Notes: generated from the letters alone by a model not told the origin. A stretch of DNA of 64,000 nucleotides from Ectothiorhodospira marina (GCF_900109495.1 NZ_FOAA01000010.1:61741-125740), one strand, 5' to 3'. Counted from the first letter of the stretch, positions 37,322-46,856 are shown. Program-made: numbers and translations.

Positions 37322-37903
37322 GTGACGGAGTTTCTGTTGCTACTGCTGGGCACGGCCCTGGTGAACAACGTGGTGCTGGTGCAGTTCCTGGGGCTATGCC
37401 CCTTCATGGGGGTGTCCAACAAGCTGGACACAGCCCTGAGCATGGGCCTGGCCACCACCTTCGTACTCACCCTGGCCTCGGTGGCCGGCTGGCTGCTGGA
37501 GTACTTCGTGCTCGCGCCCCTGGACCTGGGCTTTCTGCGCATCCTCTCCTTCATCCTGGTGATCGCCGCCGTGGTGCAGTTCACCGAACTGGTCATCCGC
37601 AAGACCAGCGCGGCCCTGCACCGGGTGCTGGGGATCTTTCTGCCACTGATCACCACCAACTGCGCCGTGCTGGGCGTGGCCCTGCTCAACATCCAGGAAG
37701 GTCATGGTTTTCTGCAAAGCGTGACCTTCGGGTTCGGTGCCGCCCTGGGGTTCACCCTGGTGATGGTCATCTTCGCCGGCCTGCGCGAGCGCCTGGCCGT
37801 GAACAATGTGCCGGCGGCCTTCGCAGGCGCCCCCATTGCCTTCATTGTCGCCGGGCTGTTGTCCCTGGGCTTCATGGGGTTTGCCGGCCTGGACTTCGCC
37901 TGA
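37322..37903 (+). CDS. rnfA: Rnf complex membrane subunit RnfA
   Basis: RnfA is an integral-membrane subunit of the ion-pumping ferredoxin:NAD oxidoreductase, used in nitrogen fixers to supply low-potential electrons. From the GTG at 37322 (GAGGT about 7 bases upstream) the protein is 193 residues, the family length, with six membrane helices. The conserved [20 protein letters not shown] and [13 protein letters not shown] segments hold the Cys residues that ligate the intramembrane iron-sulfur centre with RnfE. First gene of rnfABCDGE. Confidence 0.95.
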   Translation: MTEFLLLLLGTALVNNVVLVQFLGLCPFMGVSNKLDTALSMGLATTFVLTLASVAGWLLEYFVLAPLDLGFLRILSFILVIAAVVQFTELVIRKTSAALHRVLGIFLPLITTNCAVLGVALLNIQEGHGFLQSVTFGFGAALGFTLVMVIFAGLRERLAVNNVPAAFAGAPIAFIVAGLLSLGFMGFAGLDFA

Positions 37904-37927
37904 CGCCCCCGAACAGGAGATCACACC

Positions 37928-38455
37928 ATGTACGCAGCCATCGTTGTCCTGACCGCCATGGGCCTGCTCCTGGGTTATGCCCTGGGTATGGCCGCCAAGT
38001 ACCTGAAGGTGGAGAAAGACCCCCTGGTGGACGAGATCGAGGCCATGCTGCCGGGCACCAACTGCGGCCAGTGCGGCCTGCCCGGTTGCCCCAGTGCGGC
38101 CCAGGCCCTGGCCGCCCATGAGGCCCCCGTGACCCTCTGCCCACCAGGCGGCAAGGCCCTGGCCCAGCAACTGGCAGACAAGCTCTCGGTGAGCGTGGAT
38201 CTGTCGGGCATGGAGGAAGAGGCACCGGTCTACGCCCGGATCAAGGAGGACCAATGCAACGGTTGCACCCGTTGTTACAAGGTGTGCGCCACCGACGCCA
38301 TCATGGGCGCCAACCGACAGATCCACACGGTGTTCACCGAGGCCTGCAACGGCTGTGGCAAGTGCGTGGAGGTGTGCCCCACCAACGGTCTGGTGCTGGT
38401 ACCGGAACCCCCCACCCTGCGCACCTGGCGCTGGTCCAAACCCCAAGCCCGCTGA
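37928..38455 (+). CDS. rnfB: Rnf complex iron-sulfur subunit RnfB
   Basis: RnfB is a membrane-anchored ferredoxin-like subunit. It has one N-terminal membrane helix (about residues 3-23), a 4Fe-4S cluster motif NCGQCGLPGC (C46, C49, C54, with a further Cys near 71), then two ferredoxin 4Fe-4S sites CNGCTRCYKVC and CNGCGKCVEVCPTNG. At 175 residues it is a typical short gammaproteobacterial RnfB. The spacing to rnfA is 24 bases. Confidence 0.95.
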   Translation: MYAAIVVLTAMGLLLGYALGMAAKYLKVEKDPLVDEIEAMLPGTNCGQCGLPGCPSAAQALAAHEAPVTLCPPGGKALAQQLADKLSVSVDLSGMEEEAPVYARIKEDQCNGCTRCYKVCATDAIMGANRQIHTVFTEACNGCGKCVEVCPTNGLVLVPEPPTLRTWRWSKPQAR

Positions 38456-38465
38456 GGTGACCGCC

Positions 38466-40001
38466 ATGCTCTCATTCCTCTTCAAGCGCCGGGGTTTCCA
38501 GGGCGGCGTGCACCCGGAAGACCGCAAGCAGGCCACCAGTCACCTGCCCATTCAGACCCTGCCCTTGCCCGAGCGCCTGTATGTGCCAGTGCAGCAGCAC
38601 ATCGGGGCCGCCGCCCAGCCCCGGGTGCAGGCGGGCCAAAAGGTGCTCAAGGGTGAGATGATCGCCGCCGGCAGCGGACCTGTTTCGGCGGCGGTGCATG
38701 CCCCCACCTCGGGCACGGTGGTGGCCGTGGAGCCGCATCCGGCCCCACACCCCAGCGGTCTGCCGGTGCAGACCATCGTCATTGAAGTCGACGGCGAGGA
38801 CCGCTGGACAGACGAACCCGAGCCCGAGCACGCCCTCAATCTGGAGCCGGAAGTGATCGCCCAGCGCGTCGCGGAGGCGGGTGTGGTGGGCATGGGTGGT
38901 GCCACCTTTCCTGCCGCCATCAAGCTCAACCTGGGCAGTCGCCACACCATCGACACCCTGGTGATCAACGGCTCGGAGTGCGAACCCTACCTCACCTGCG
39001 ACGACCGCCTTATGCGCGAACGCACCCAGGAAGTCATCGACGGTGTGCGCATCATGCGCCATGCCCTGGGCGCCCGGCACACCCTGATCGTGGTGGAGGA
39101 CAACAAGCCCGAGGCCCTGGCCGCCCTCCAGGAACACCTCTACGAAATGGATCATCTGGAAGCCATGTCCGTGCCCACCCGCTACCCCATGGGCTCGGAA
39201 AAACACATGATCAAGGCGGTGACCGGCCGCGAGATCCCGGCGGGCAAGCTGGGGGCCGACATCGGCGTGATCGTGCACAACGTGGGCACGGCCTACGCGG
39301 TGCACCGGGCCGTGCGCATGCGTCGGCCGCTGGTGAGCCGCATCGTCACCGTGGGGGGCGGCGCGGTGCAACGACCCGCAAACCTGGAGGTGCCCCTGGG
39401 CACCCGGGTGGAGGAGCTGCTGGCCTACTGCGGCGGCACCCGGGAGACCCCGGCGCGACTGCTCATGGGCGGCCCGATGATGGGCCAGATCATGCCCCAT
39501 GCCCAGGTGCCGGTGGTCAAGGGCACCAACGGGTTGATCGCCCTCACCGCCGCCGAGATCAACATCGACGACCCCATGCCCTGCATCCGCTGCGGGCGCT
39601 GCGTGGCCGCCTGTCCCTGCGGCCTGATGCCCCTGGAGATGGCCTCGCGCATTCGTAGCGAGGACATGGACGGCGCCGCGGCCCATGGGCTGATGGACTG
39701 CGTGGCCTGCGGCTCCTGCTCCTATGTGTGCCCCTCCCATATCCCGCTGGTGCAGTACTTCCAGCATGCCAAGGGCGTACTGGGGGATCGGCGCGAGCAG
39801 CAGCGTCGCCAGGAGGAACTGAAGAAACTGGCCCAGCAACGACGCGCCCGCCAGGAGGCCGAGGCCCAGGCCAAGGCCGAGGCGGCGGCCCGCAAGAAGG
39901 CAGAACGGGAGGCGGCCAAGAAGAAACGCGCCCAGCAGGCCGAGGCCAAGGAGACGCCCGCGCCCGCCAAGACCAACGACAAGGACAAGGCGGAGGCCTG
40001 A
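38466..40001 (+). CDS. rnfC: Rnf complex subunit RnfC
   Basis: RnfC is the soluble NADH- and FMN-binding subunit. The 511-residue protein has the N-terminal barrel-sandwich (GGVHPEDRKQATSHLPIQ), the NADH-FMN domain with GMGGATFPAAIKL and NGSECEPYLTCDDRLM, a SLBB segment, and two 4Fe-4S sites CIRCGRCVAACPCG and CVACGSCSYVCPSHIP. The last 90 residues are a Lys/Ala/Glu-rich helix, shorter than the long C-terminal repeats of E. coli RsxC. The ATG at 38466 has GAGGTGA 5 bases upstream. Confidence 0.95.
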   Translation: MLSFLFKRRGFQGGVHPEDRKQATSHLPIQTLPLPERLYVPVQQHIGAAAQPRVQAGQKVLKGEMIAAGSGPVSAAVHAPTSGTVVAVEPHPAPHPSGLPVQTIVIEVDGEDRWTDEPEPEHALNLEPEVIAQRVAEAGVVGMGGATFPAAIKLNLGSRHTIDTLVINGSECEPYLTCDDRLMRERTQEVIDGVRIMRHALGARHTLIVVEDNKPEALAALQEHLYEMDHLEAMSVPTRYPMGSEKHMIKAVTGREIPAGKLGADIGVIVHNVGTAYAVHRAVRMRRPLVSRIVTVGGGAVQRPANLEVPLGTRVEELLAYCGGTRETPARLLMGGPMMGQIMPHAQVPVVKGTNGLIALTAAEINIDDPMPCIRCGRCVAACPCGLMPLEMASRIRSEDMDGAAAHGLMDCVACGSCSYVCPSHIPLVQYFQHAKGVLGDRREQQRRQEELKKLAQQRRARQEAEAQAKAEAAARKKAEREAAKKKRAQQAEAKETPAPAKTNDKDKAEA

Positions 40002-40004
40002 CCC

Positions 40005-41111
40005 ATGACCACCACGACCCCCGTCAGCGGACCCCACACCCACGCCCCCGGCGGCGTGACCAGCCAGATGGGCTGGGTCATTCTGGCCCTGCTGCCCGCC
40101 ACGGCCTTTGGCGTGTATCTGTTCGGCTGGCCGGCGCTGAACCTCTTGCTGATCACCGTGCTGGCGGCCATCGCCTTCGAGGTGATGAGCCTGCGCATTG
40201 CCCAACGCCCGGTCACACCCTTTCTCATGGACGGCTCGGCCCTGCTCACCGGGCTGCTGCTGGCCCTGACCCTGCCCCCCTGGGCGCCCTGGTGGATCGC
40301 CGTGCTGGGGGCCGGCTTTGCCATTGTGGTGGGCAAGCACGTGTTCGGTGGCCTGGGGCAGAACCTGTTCAACCCGGCCATGCTGGCCCGGGTGGCCCTG
40401 CTGGTGTCCTTTCCCCTGGAGATGACCACCTGGGTGACGCCCCAGCCGATGTTTGCCGAGGGTTCGCCGGGCTTTATCGAAGGGCTGGCCATCACCTTTG
40501 GTCTTGCGGCGATCCCCGATGCCATGACCGGGGCCACCGTGCTGGGCGAGACCCAGACCGGCTTCAGCCGTGATCTGGGCCTGTCCGAGACCCTGCCCGG
40601 GGTGTACGACCCCATGCAGCAGGCGCTGGGCTTCATCCCCGCCAGCATGGGCGAGGGTTCGGCCCTGCTGCTCCTGGCCGGTGGGTTGCTGCTCATGGTC
40701 CGGCGCATCATCAGCTGGGAGATCCCGGTGTCCATGCTGGGCACCCTGGCGGCGCTGGCCACGATATTCATGCTCATCGACCCGGAGCGCTTCGCCGGTC
40801 CGGGTCTGCACCTGATCTCCGGCGGCGCCATGCTGGCGGCCTTCTTCATCGCCACCGACCCGGTCACCTCCCCCAGCACGATGCGCGGTCGCCTGATCTT
40901 CGGCGTCGGCTGTGGCCTGCTGATCTACGTGATCCGCACCTGGGGCGGTTATCCGGAGGGTATCGCCTTTGCCATCATCCTCATGAACGGCCTGGCCCCG
41001 CTGATCGACCATTATCTGCGGCCGCGCACCTATGGCCGCACCCGCGGTGGCAAGCCCCTGGAGCCCAAGGCCCCGGCCCAGACTGCCCCCGTCACGGAGA
41101 AACGCCCATGA
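40005..41111 (+). CDS. rnfD: Rnf complex membrane subunit RnfD
   Basis: RnfD is a polytopic membrane subunit with covalently bound FMN. The 368 residues show about nine membrane helices, and the flavin attachment threonine is in DAMTGATVLGE (S/TGAT motif, about residue 182). The segment GKHVFGGLGQNLFNPAMLAR is family-typical. The gene starts 3 bases after rnfC and overlaps rnfG by 4 bases. Confidence 0.95.
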   Translation: MTTTTPVSGPHTHAPGGVTSQMGWVILALLPATAFGVYLFGWPALNLLLITVLAAIAFEVMSLRIAQRPVTPFLMDGSALLTGLLLALTLPPWAPWWIAVLGAGFAIVVGKHVFGGLGQNLFNPAMLARVALLVSFPLEMTTWVTPQPMFAEGSPGFIEGLAITFGLAAIPDAMTGATVLGETQTGFSRDLGLSETLPGVYDPMQQALGFIPASMGEGSALLLLAGGLLLMVRRIISWEIPVSMLGTLAALATIFMLIDPERFAGPGLHLISGGAMLAAFFIATDPVTSPSTMRGRLIFGVGCGLLIYVIRTWGGYPEGIAFAIILMNGLAPLIDHYLRPRTYGRTRGGKPLEPKAPAQTAPVTEKRP

Positions 41112-42163
41112 CCACCGTGGCCCAACCCAGTTATCGCCAGCGCGTTGGCTACCACTCCGCCCTGCTCGGCGGCATCGCCCTGATGGCCAGCGCCGTGCTG
41201 GTGATCACCGACATGCAGACCCGGGACACCATCGCCGAGCGTCAGGCGGAGGATTTCCGCCAGACCCTGGAGCAGGTGCTTCCCGCATCGGTGCATGACA
41301 ACCAGCCCCAGCTGGACACCTATCAACTGCAAAGGGCCGACGGCCCCAGCCTTGAGATCTACCGGGCCCGACAGGAAGGGCGCGTGTCGGCGGTGGCCTT
41401 TCAGATGACGGGGCGCGGTTATGCGGGGCCCATCGATATCCTCATGGGGGTGGACGCCGATGGGGAGGTGTTGGGTGTGCGGGTCCTGAGGCACAAGGAG
41501 ACCCCGGGCCTTGGGGACAAGATCGAGGTGGCCCGGGATCCGTGGATCCTGTCGTTTGATGGCATGAGCCTTGGAGAACCGCCCCGTGAGGACTGGGCGG
41601 TGAAAAAGGACGGCGGCATCTTTGACCAGTTCACCGGCGCCACCATCACCCCTCGGGTGGTGGTGAATGCGGTACGCGATGGCCTGGAGTTGTTTGAGCA
41701 GCATCGCTCAACCCTGCTGCAGCGCGGTGAGGAATCGGCGCCGTCGGCCCTCACCCCAACCCCTCTCCCGCTCACGGGAGAGGGGCTCATGACCCACCAC
41801 CCCCCTCAAACAACCTCCACCCACTCTCCCTTCTCCCCTCCGGGAAGAAGGGCCGGGGATGAGAGGCTCATGGTCTCTCGTGCCATGCAAATCGACAATA
41901 CTCACTCTCCCTTCTCCCCTCCGGGAAGAAGGGCCGGGGATGAGGGGCTCATGGTCTCTCGTGCCATGCAAATCGACAATACTCACTCTCCCTTCTCCCC
42001 TCCGGGAAGAAGGGCCGGGGATGAGGGGCTCATGGTCTCTCGTGCCATGCAAATCGACAATACTCACTCCCCCTTCTCCCCTCCGGGGAGAAGGGCCGGG
42101 GATGAGGGGAGCGGCGGGCACCCGGCCCCTGATCTGCACACACCAAAGGAGCCCACGCCATGA
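41108..42163 (+). CDS. rnfG: Rnf complex subunit RnfG with repeat-derived C-terminal extension
   Basis: RnfG is a periplasmic subunit with one membrane helix (about residues 16-34) and covalent FMN on the threonine of FDQFTGATITPRVVV (near residue 178). Typical RnfG proteins have about 205-220 residues. This one has 351. The family part ends near residue 213. The rest is encoded by a CTC(T)CCC hairpin repeat and 3.5 copies of an exact 81-bp tandem unit, read in frame as SPFSPPGRRAGDEGLMVSRA plus 7 more residues. The tail ends at the ribosome-binding site of rnfE, which it overlaps by 4 bases. Whether the tail is kept in the mature protein is not known. Confidence 0.9.
   Translation: MTTVAQPSYRQRVGYHSALLGGIALMASAVLVITDMQTRDTIAERQAEDFRQTLEQVLPASVHDNQPQLDTYQLQRADGPSLEIYRARQEGRVSAVAFQMTGRGYAGPIDILMGVDADGEVLGVRVLRHKETPGLGDKIEVARDPWILSFDGMSLGEPPREDWAVKKDGGIFDQFTGATITPRVVVNAVRDGLELFEQHRSTLLQRGEESAPSALTPTPLPLTGEGLMTHHPPQTTSTHSPFSPPGRRAGDERLMVSRAMQIDNTHSPFSPPGRRAGDEGLMVSRAMQIDNTHSPFSPPGRRAGDEGLMVSRAMQIDNTHSPFSPPGRRAGDEGSGGHPAPDLHTPKEPTP
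41749..41789. repeat. GC-rich hairpin repeat inside rnfG
   Basis: CCCTCACCCCAACCCCTCTC followed by CCGCTCACGGGAGAGGGGCTC is the same element as at 31961-32061. It forms a hairpin of nine base pairs and marks the end of the conserved RnfG sequence. Confidence 0.75.
41823..42111. repeat. 81-bp tandem repeat, three full copies and one partial, in rnfG
   Basis: Copies begin at 41823, 41904, 41985 and 42066. The first three are nearly identical over 81 bases, the fourth stops after about 45. Each contains an inverted repeat CCCTTCTCCCCTCCGGGAAG / AAGGG of the same style as the hairpin at 42891-42928. Because 81 is divisible by three the rnfG frame stays open. Confidence 0.9.
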
Positions 42164-42852
42164 CCCACCCCGCCCGACTCATCCTGGATGACTACCGCCG
42201 CCTGTTCCGGGACGGCATCTGGGACAACAACGTGGTCATGGGCCAGATGCTTGCCCTGTGCCCCCTGCTGGCCGTCACCGGCACGGCCACCAACGGCCTG
42301 GGGATGGGCCTGGCCACCACCTTTGTCATGGTGGCTGCGGCGCTGCTCATCTCAATGTTCCGGGGCATCATCACCCCGGAGGTGCGCATCCCCGTGTTCA
42401 TCCTGCTCATCGCTGCCCTGGTCACCCTGGTGGACCTGGTGATGAACGCCTATCTCTACGAGATGCACAAGGCCCTGGGCCTGTTCATCCCCTTGATCGT
42501 CACCAACTGCGCCATCCTGGGGCGCGCCGAATCCTTTGCCTCCCGCCAGCCAGTGCATCGGGCGGTCATGGACGGTCTGGCCATGGGGGTGGGGTTCACG
42601 CTGATCCTGGTGGTGCTGGGCGCCGTGCGGGAGATCCCTGGCAGCGGCACCCTGTTTGCCGACGCCCGCCTGTTGCTGGGGGATGGCTTCGCCTGGATGG
42701 AGTTGACTCTGATCCCGGACTACCGGGGCTTTCTGCTGATGATCCTGCCCCCCGGCGCCTTCCTGGCCCTGGGCTTCATCCTGGCCGGCAAGCGGGTGCT
42801 GGATACCCGGCTGGCGGCCCGGGCGGCGTCGATGAAGGTGGCTGAGGCATGA
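42160..42852 (+). CDS. rnfE: Rnf complex membrane subunit RnfE
   Basis: RnfE is the membrane partner of RnfA. The 230-residue protein has six membrane helices and the NNVVMGQMLALCPLLAVTG and LIVTNCAILGRAE segments that mirror those of RnfA and hold the cysteines for the shared iron-sulfur centre. AAAGGAG lies 9 bases before the ATG, which overlaps the rnfG stop. Confidence 0.95.
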   Translation: MTHPARLILDDYRRLFRDGIWDNNVVMGQMLALCPLLAVTGTATNGLGMGLATTFVMVAAALLISMFRGIITPEVRIPVFILLIAALVTLVDLVMNAYLYEMHKALGLFIPLIVTNCAILGRAESFASRQPVHRAVMDGLAMGVGFTLILVVLGAVREIPGSGTLFADARLLLGDGFAWMELTLIPDYRGFLLMILPPGAFLALGFILAGKRVLDTRLAARAASMKVAEA

Positions 42853-42887
42853 GTGAGATCGGCTTTGGTGGAGGCAGGGTGCCCGCC

Positions 42888-42990
42888 GCCACCCCTCATC
42901 CCCGGCCCTTCTCCCCAGAGGGGAGAAGGGAGCAAAAGACATAGCCCCTCTCCCGCTTGCGGGAGAGGGGTTGGGGTGAGGGTCGTTCTT
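42888..42990. repeat. Two hairpin repeats in the rnfE-rnfH gap
   Basis: At 42891-42928 CCCCTCATCCCCGGCCCTTC leads into CTCCCCAGAGGGGAGAAGGG, the same type as the 81-bp unit hairpin. At 42952-42990 an inverted copy of the CCCTCACCCCAACC element follows. They fill most of the 162-base gap. Confidence 0.75.
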
Positions 42991-43014
42991 TCAACACAAC
43001 ACAGGAGCACTGCC

Positions 43015-43287
43015 ATGCGCGTCGGCGTAGCCTACAGCGACCCCAATGACCGGGCCTGGCTCAAGGTGGACCTCCCCGAGGGGGCCACCGTGCAGCAGGC
43101 CATCGAGCAATCCGGCATCCTCAAGCGGTTCCCCGACATCGACCTGGACAGCCAGAAGGTGGGCATCTTCGGCAAGTTTTGCAAGCTGGACAATCCCGTC
43201 CAGGACGGCGACCGGGTGGAGATCTACCGCCCCATCACCGTCGTGGATGATGATGACGATGAGGATGAGGATGATGACGACGACTGA
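43015..43287 (+). CDS. rnfH: RnfH family protein with polyacidic tail
   Basis: RnfH is a small ubiquitin-like (UPF0125) protein often encoded with rnf genes; its role is not established. The 90-residue protein shows the family core MRVGVAYSDPNDRAWLKVDL, then GILKRFPDIDL, KVGIFGKFCKLD and GDRVEIYRPI. The usual Lys/Arg-rich C-terminus is replaced by 14 Asp/Glu residues coded by a GAY/GAG triplet run (43245-43284). AGGAG lies 8 bases before the ATG. Confidence 0.88.
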   Translation: MRVGVAYSDPNDRAWLKVDLPEGATVQQAIEQSGILKRFPDIDLDSQKVGIFGKFCKLDNPVQDGDRVEIYRPITVVDDDDDEDEDDDDD

Positions 43288-43563
43288 CCGGCGCGACCTA
43301 TGACGGTGAACGAGCGAGGCCCCGCCAACCATTTCGCAAGCATGGCTATTGCGTGCCGGACGTTGCCAGGTATGCAATCCGTTTCCCACAGGGCATCCTG
43401 TACGGACGCTTCGCGAAGCGCCCGCAAGACGATGGGTACAGCCCCCGTTCAACCTGATGGCGGCTGATTGAGGTGGACCCCATCCTGGGCAACCCGCAGG
43501 GTCATCAAGGCTCTATGCTGTGTTAGCCTTTGCGGCCTCTGATCCCCGTGACCGATCCAAGCC

Positions 43564-46500
43564 ATGCCCAAACCACGCAGTCGCCCACCTCTGACCCTGG
43601 AGGTCATCAAGAACGTTGTAGACCACGGCACCTTCCAGCGAGGAAAGAGATACTTCCAGGAAGACCGCGTCATCTTCGTGGATGTCATTCAGGACAACCC
43701 GGATGAGTTGTATTTCATCTCGGAAACTGAAGGTGGCCGCGATGAGATCTACCATCAGACCGTCGTGGTCAAACCCGGACGCGACCGCCGAACCCTGGGA
43801 ATATTCGGAGACTGCACCTGCCCCGTGGGCATGCAGTGCAAGCACATGGTGGCCGCCTGCCTGGCCTATATCGATGGCGAAGCCATCATTTCCATGCCGG
43901 ATGAAGAGAAATCCTTCACCGACTGGCTGGTGCAGACAGCACCGGGCACCCCGCAAACGCCCGGTGAACACGCCAGCGACGACTTCCTCATTTACCAACT
44001 GGACAGCATCGGGACCAACGCGGGTACCGGGTTCGCGGTCACCTTCCGGGTAGCCAAGACCAAAAAGAATGGCCTCCCTGCCCTGGGACGCGAAGTCGGC
44101 ATGGCCTCTCTAATGAATCCTTACGGAACGCCACCGCAGTACCTTCGCCCCAACGATCGGGACATCCTCAATCAACTCCAGATCAGTGACCCAAGTTTCC
44201 GGACACCGGTCAAACTTCAGGGCTTGGCGGGCGGGATCGCCATGGACCTGATGATGGACTCGGGACGGCTGTTCCTGGGGCGGGACCGTGTTCAACCCTT
44301 GCACCGTGGGGAGCCTCGACCGGTAGAGCTGACCTGGGTGGAAGAAGCCGGAGCGTTCCGCCTGGTGGCCCAAACCGCCCCAAAGGGCGGACTGCCCATC
44401 AACCTGCGTCCGCCCCGCTATGTGGACCTGGAAACCCACGAGGTGGGCGGCCTGGAGATTCCGGATGATCTTGATGCCGACTGGCTCAGTCGCATCCCGG
44501 AGGCACCCCCCGTTTCTCCCGAGGAACTGCAGCAGGTGAGCGAGACCCTGGCGGTTTACTACCCTCAATTGCCCAAGCCCAAGGCACTGAACGTGCGCTC
44601 GGTGAAGGATGTCAACCCGATTCCACTCCTCACCGTGCGGGTGGACACGCTGAACCTGACCCGTTCAGCCCTGAATCTGCAGTTCATCTACGAGAACCTG
44701 ACACTCACGCCCGATCACCCGGGTACCATCGCCACGGGCAGGGTGAATGGCGTGATCGTGGAGATACACCGGGACCTGGCCGGGGAAGAAAAGGCCATCG
44801 AACGCCTTGGCCAGGAGGGACTGGTGCGCAACCCCAAGGTGTCCGGTGAATTCACATTGGCCACCCTGGGCATCAGCCAGCAGGTCATCATGACCCGCTG
44901 GCTGGAAGTACTCAACCAGACACTCCCCCGGCTGAAGGAGGAAGGCTGGCGCATCCATCACGAAGAAGGGGACATCCCGCGACTGGACGTGGCCGAGGAC
45001 GTCCACGCCCAGGTGGAAGAAGGCAACGGCTGGTTCGATCTGCATTTCGACCTGGAGGTGGATGGCCGCAAGGTGCCCCTGCTGCCCCTGGTGAGCGAAC
45101 TCATCGGCAGTTATCAACCCGGGCGTCTGCCACCCACCCTGGCCCTGCCCATGCAGGATGGCAGTTACGTGCAGGTGACCCGCGAGCAGATCGAGCCCGT
45201 GCTGCAGGCCATTATCGACCTGTACGACCACCTGGCACCCGGGCAGGAGAGCCTGCGTCTGTCCCGCCTGGACGCACCCCGACTGCTGGAACTGGGGGAT
45301 GCCAAGGTCCAGGGTGGCCAGGACCTGCAACACATGGCGCGCCGTCTCACCCAGTTCGAGACCCTCACCCCGGTCGAGCCACCCCGGGATTTCCGTGGGG
45401 ACCTGCGCGGCTATCAGCAACAGGGTGTGAACTGGCTGCAGTTCCTGCGGGAATACCAGCTGGGCGGCGTGCTGGCCGATGACATGGGCCTGGGCAAGAC
45501 CGTACAGACCCTGGCGCACCTGGCCATCGAGAAGCAGGCCGGCCGTCTTGACCACCCGGCCCTGATCGTTGCGCCCACCAGTTTGATGAGCAACTGGCGC
45601 CGCGAGGCGGAGCAGTTCACCCCCAACCTCAAGGTGCTCACCCTGCATGGGCCGGATCGCAAGCAGTACTACGAGCAGTTGCCGGAGATGGATCTGGCCC
45701 TGACCACCTACCCCCTGCTCCCGCGAGACAGCGAGGAACTCCTGGCCCAGGCGTTCAGCTTTCTGATCCTGGACGAGGCCCAGCAGATCAAGAACCCCCG
45801 GGCCCAGGCCTCTCAGGTGGTGCGCCGCATCCAGGCGCCCCATCGCCTCTGCCTCACCGGCACGCCCATGGAGAATCACCTGGGGGAGCTATGGGCCCAG
45901 TTCGATTTCCTGATGCCGGGCTTTCTGGGCGGTCAGGAGCAGTTTTCCCGCACCTATCGCACCCCCATCGAGAAACACAACGATGGCGACAAGCTCCGGC
46001 GCCTCACCCGGCGCACCACCCCTTTCATGCTCCGGCGCACCAAGGACATCGTCGCCAAGGAACTGCCCGGCAAGACCGAGCTGCTGCGCAGCACCCCCAT
46101 CAGCGGCAAGCAGGCCGCCCTTTATGAGAGCATCCGCCTGGCCATGGAGAAAAAGGTGCGCGACGCCATTGCCAAGCGCGGCCTGGCGCGCAGCCATATC
46201 ACGGTGCTGGACGCCCTGCTCAAGCTGCGTCAGGTGTGCTGCGACCCGCGCCTGCTGCCCGCCAGCGCCCAGGCCGGCTCCGCCCCCTCGGCCAAGCTTG
46301 CGATGCTCATGGAGATCCTGCCGGAGCTATTGGACGAAGGCCGGCGGGTGCTGCTGTTCTCCCAGTTCACCACCATGCTGGGGCTCATCGAGCAGGAGGT
46401 GAAAAAGGCAGGCATCGGCTATTCCAAGCTCACCGGACAGACCCGCAAGCGTGAAGAGGCCCTGGATATCTTCCGCAACGGCCACGCCAACCTCATGCTG

Positions 46501-46812
46501 ATCAGCCTCAAGGCCGGCGGCGTGGGCCTGAATCTCACCGAGGCCGATACGGTGATCCACTACGACCCCTGGTGGAATCCGGCAGTGGAATCCCAGGCCA
46601 CGGACCGGGCCCACCGCATCGGCCAGGACAAGCCGGTATTCGTGTACAAGCTGATCACGGAAAACACCGTGGAAGAGAAGATCCTGGCCATGCAGGCCCG
46701 CAAGCAGAAGCTGGCAGACAATGTCTACGGGGACGACAAGCGCGACGCCGATGAACCGCCGATCGACGCCGACATGATCAACGCCCTGTTTGCGCCGGAA
46801 TCGGGGGCGTAG
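43564..46812 (+). CDS. SNF2-family helicase-like ATPase with SWIM zinc finger
   Basis: This 1082-residue protein combines an N-terminal SWIM zinc finger (C84, C86, C92, H94 in CTCPVGMQCKHM), a long middle region, and a C-terminal Swi2/Snf2 motor. Motor motifs are DDMGLGKTVQTLAHL (I, about residue 640), LILDEAQQIKNPRAQ (II, about 736), LTGTPMENHLGELW (III), LISLKAGGVGLNLTEAD (V) and QATDRAHRIGQDKPVFVY (VI). Bacterial members of this family remodel protein-DNA complexes and some belong to defence islands, but the role of this stand-alone type is not known. No methylase or nuclease partner is adjacent. Confidence 0.85.
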   Translation: MPKPRSRPPLTLEVIKNVVDHGTFQRGKRYFQEDRVIFVDVIQDNPDELYFISETEGGRDEIYHQTVVVKPGRDRRTLGIFGDCTCPVGMQCKHMVAACLAYIDGEAIISMPDEEKSFTDWLVQTAPGTPQTPGEHASDDFLIYQLDSIGTNAGTGFAVTFRVAKTKKNGLPALGREVGMASLMNPYGTPPQYLRPNDRDILNQLQISDPSFRTPVKLQGLAGGIAMDLMMDSGRLFLGRDRVQPLHRGEPRPVELTWVEEAGAFRLVAQTAPKGGLPINLRPPRYVDLETHEVGGLEIPDDLDADWLSRIPEAPPVSPEELQQVSETLAVYYPQLPKPKALNVRSVKDVNPIPLLTVRVDTLNLTRSALNLQFIYENLTLTPDHPGTIATGRVNGVIVEIHRDLAGEEKAIERLGQEGLVRNPKVSGEFTLATLGISQQVIMTRWLEVLNQTLPRLKEEGWRIHHEEGDIPRLDVAEDVHAQVEEGNGWFDLHFDLEVDGRKVPLLPLVSELIGSYQPGRLPPTLALPMQDGSYVQVTREQIEPVLQAIIDLYDHLAPGQESLRLSRLDAPRLLELGDAKVQGGQDLQHMARRLTQFETLTPVEPPRDFRGDLRGYQQQGVNWLQFLREYQLGGVLADDMGLGKTVQTLAHLAIEKQAGRLDHPALIVAPTSLMSNWRREAEQFTPNLKVLTLHGPDRKQYYEQLPEMDLALTTYPLLPRDSEELLAQAFSFLILDEAQQIKNPRAQASQVVRRIQAPHRLCLTGTPMENHLGELWAQFDFLMPGFLGGQEQFSRTYRTPIEKHNDGDKLRRLTRRTTPFMLRRTKDIVAKELPGKTELLRSTPISGKQAALYESIRLAMEKKVRDAIAKRGLARSHITVLDALLKLRQVCCDPRLLPASAQAGSAPSAKLAMLMEILPELLDEGRRVLLFSQFTTMLGLIEQEVKKAGIGYSKLTGQTRKREEALDIFRNGHANLMLISLKAGGVGLNLTEADTVIHYDPWWNPAVESQATDRAHRIGQDKPVFVYKLITENTVEEKILAMQARKQKLADNVYGDDKRDADEPPIDADMINALFAPESGA

Positions 46813-46856
46813 GCGCTCAGGATCGAACGGTCGGATGAATGAACGGACCGGGCGAC

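Noticed and set aside
38472..41012. 846-codon open frame opposite rnfC-rnfD
   Set aside because: It spans two convincing Rnf genes, is low-complexity Gly/His/Gln-rich and has no start signals; a shadow frame.
41823..42111. Regular repeats that might suggest a CRISPR array
   Set aside because: The 81-bp units are directly tandem without unique spacers and lie within a reading frame; no cas genes are present.
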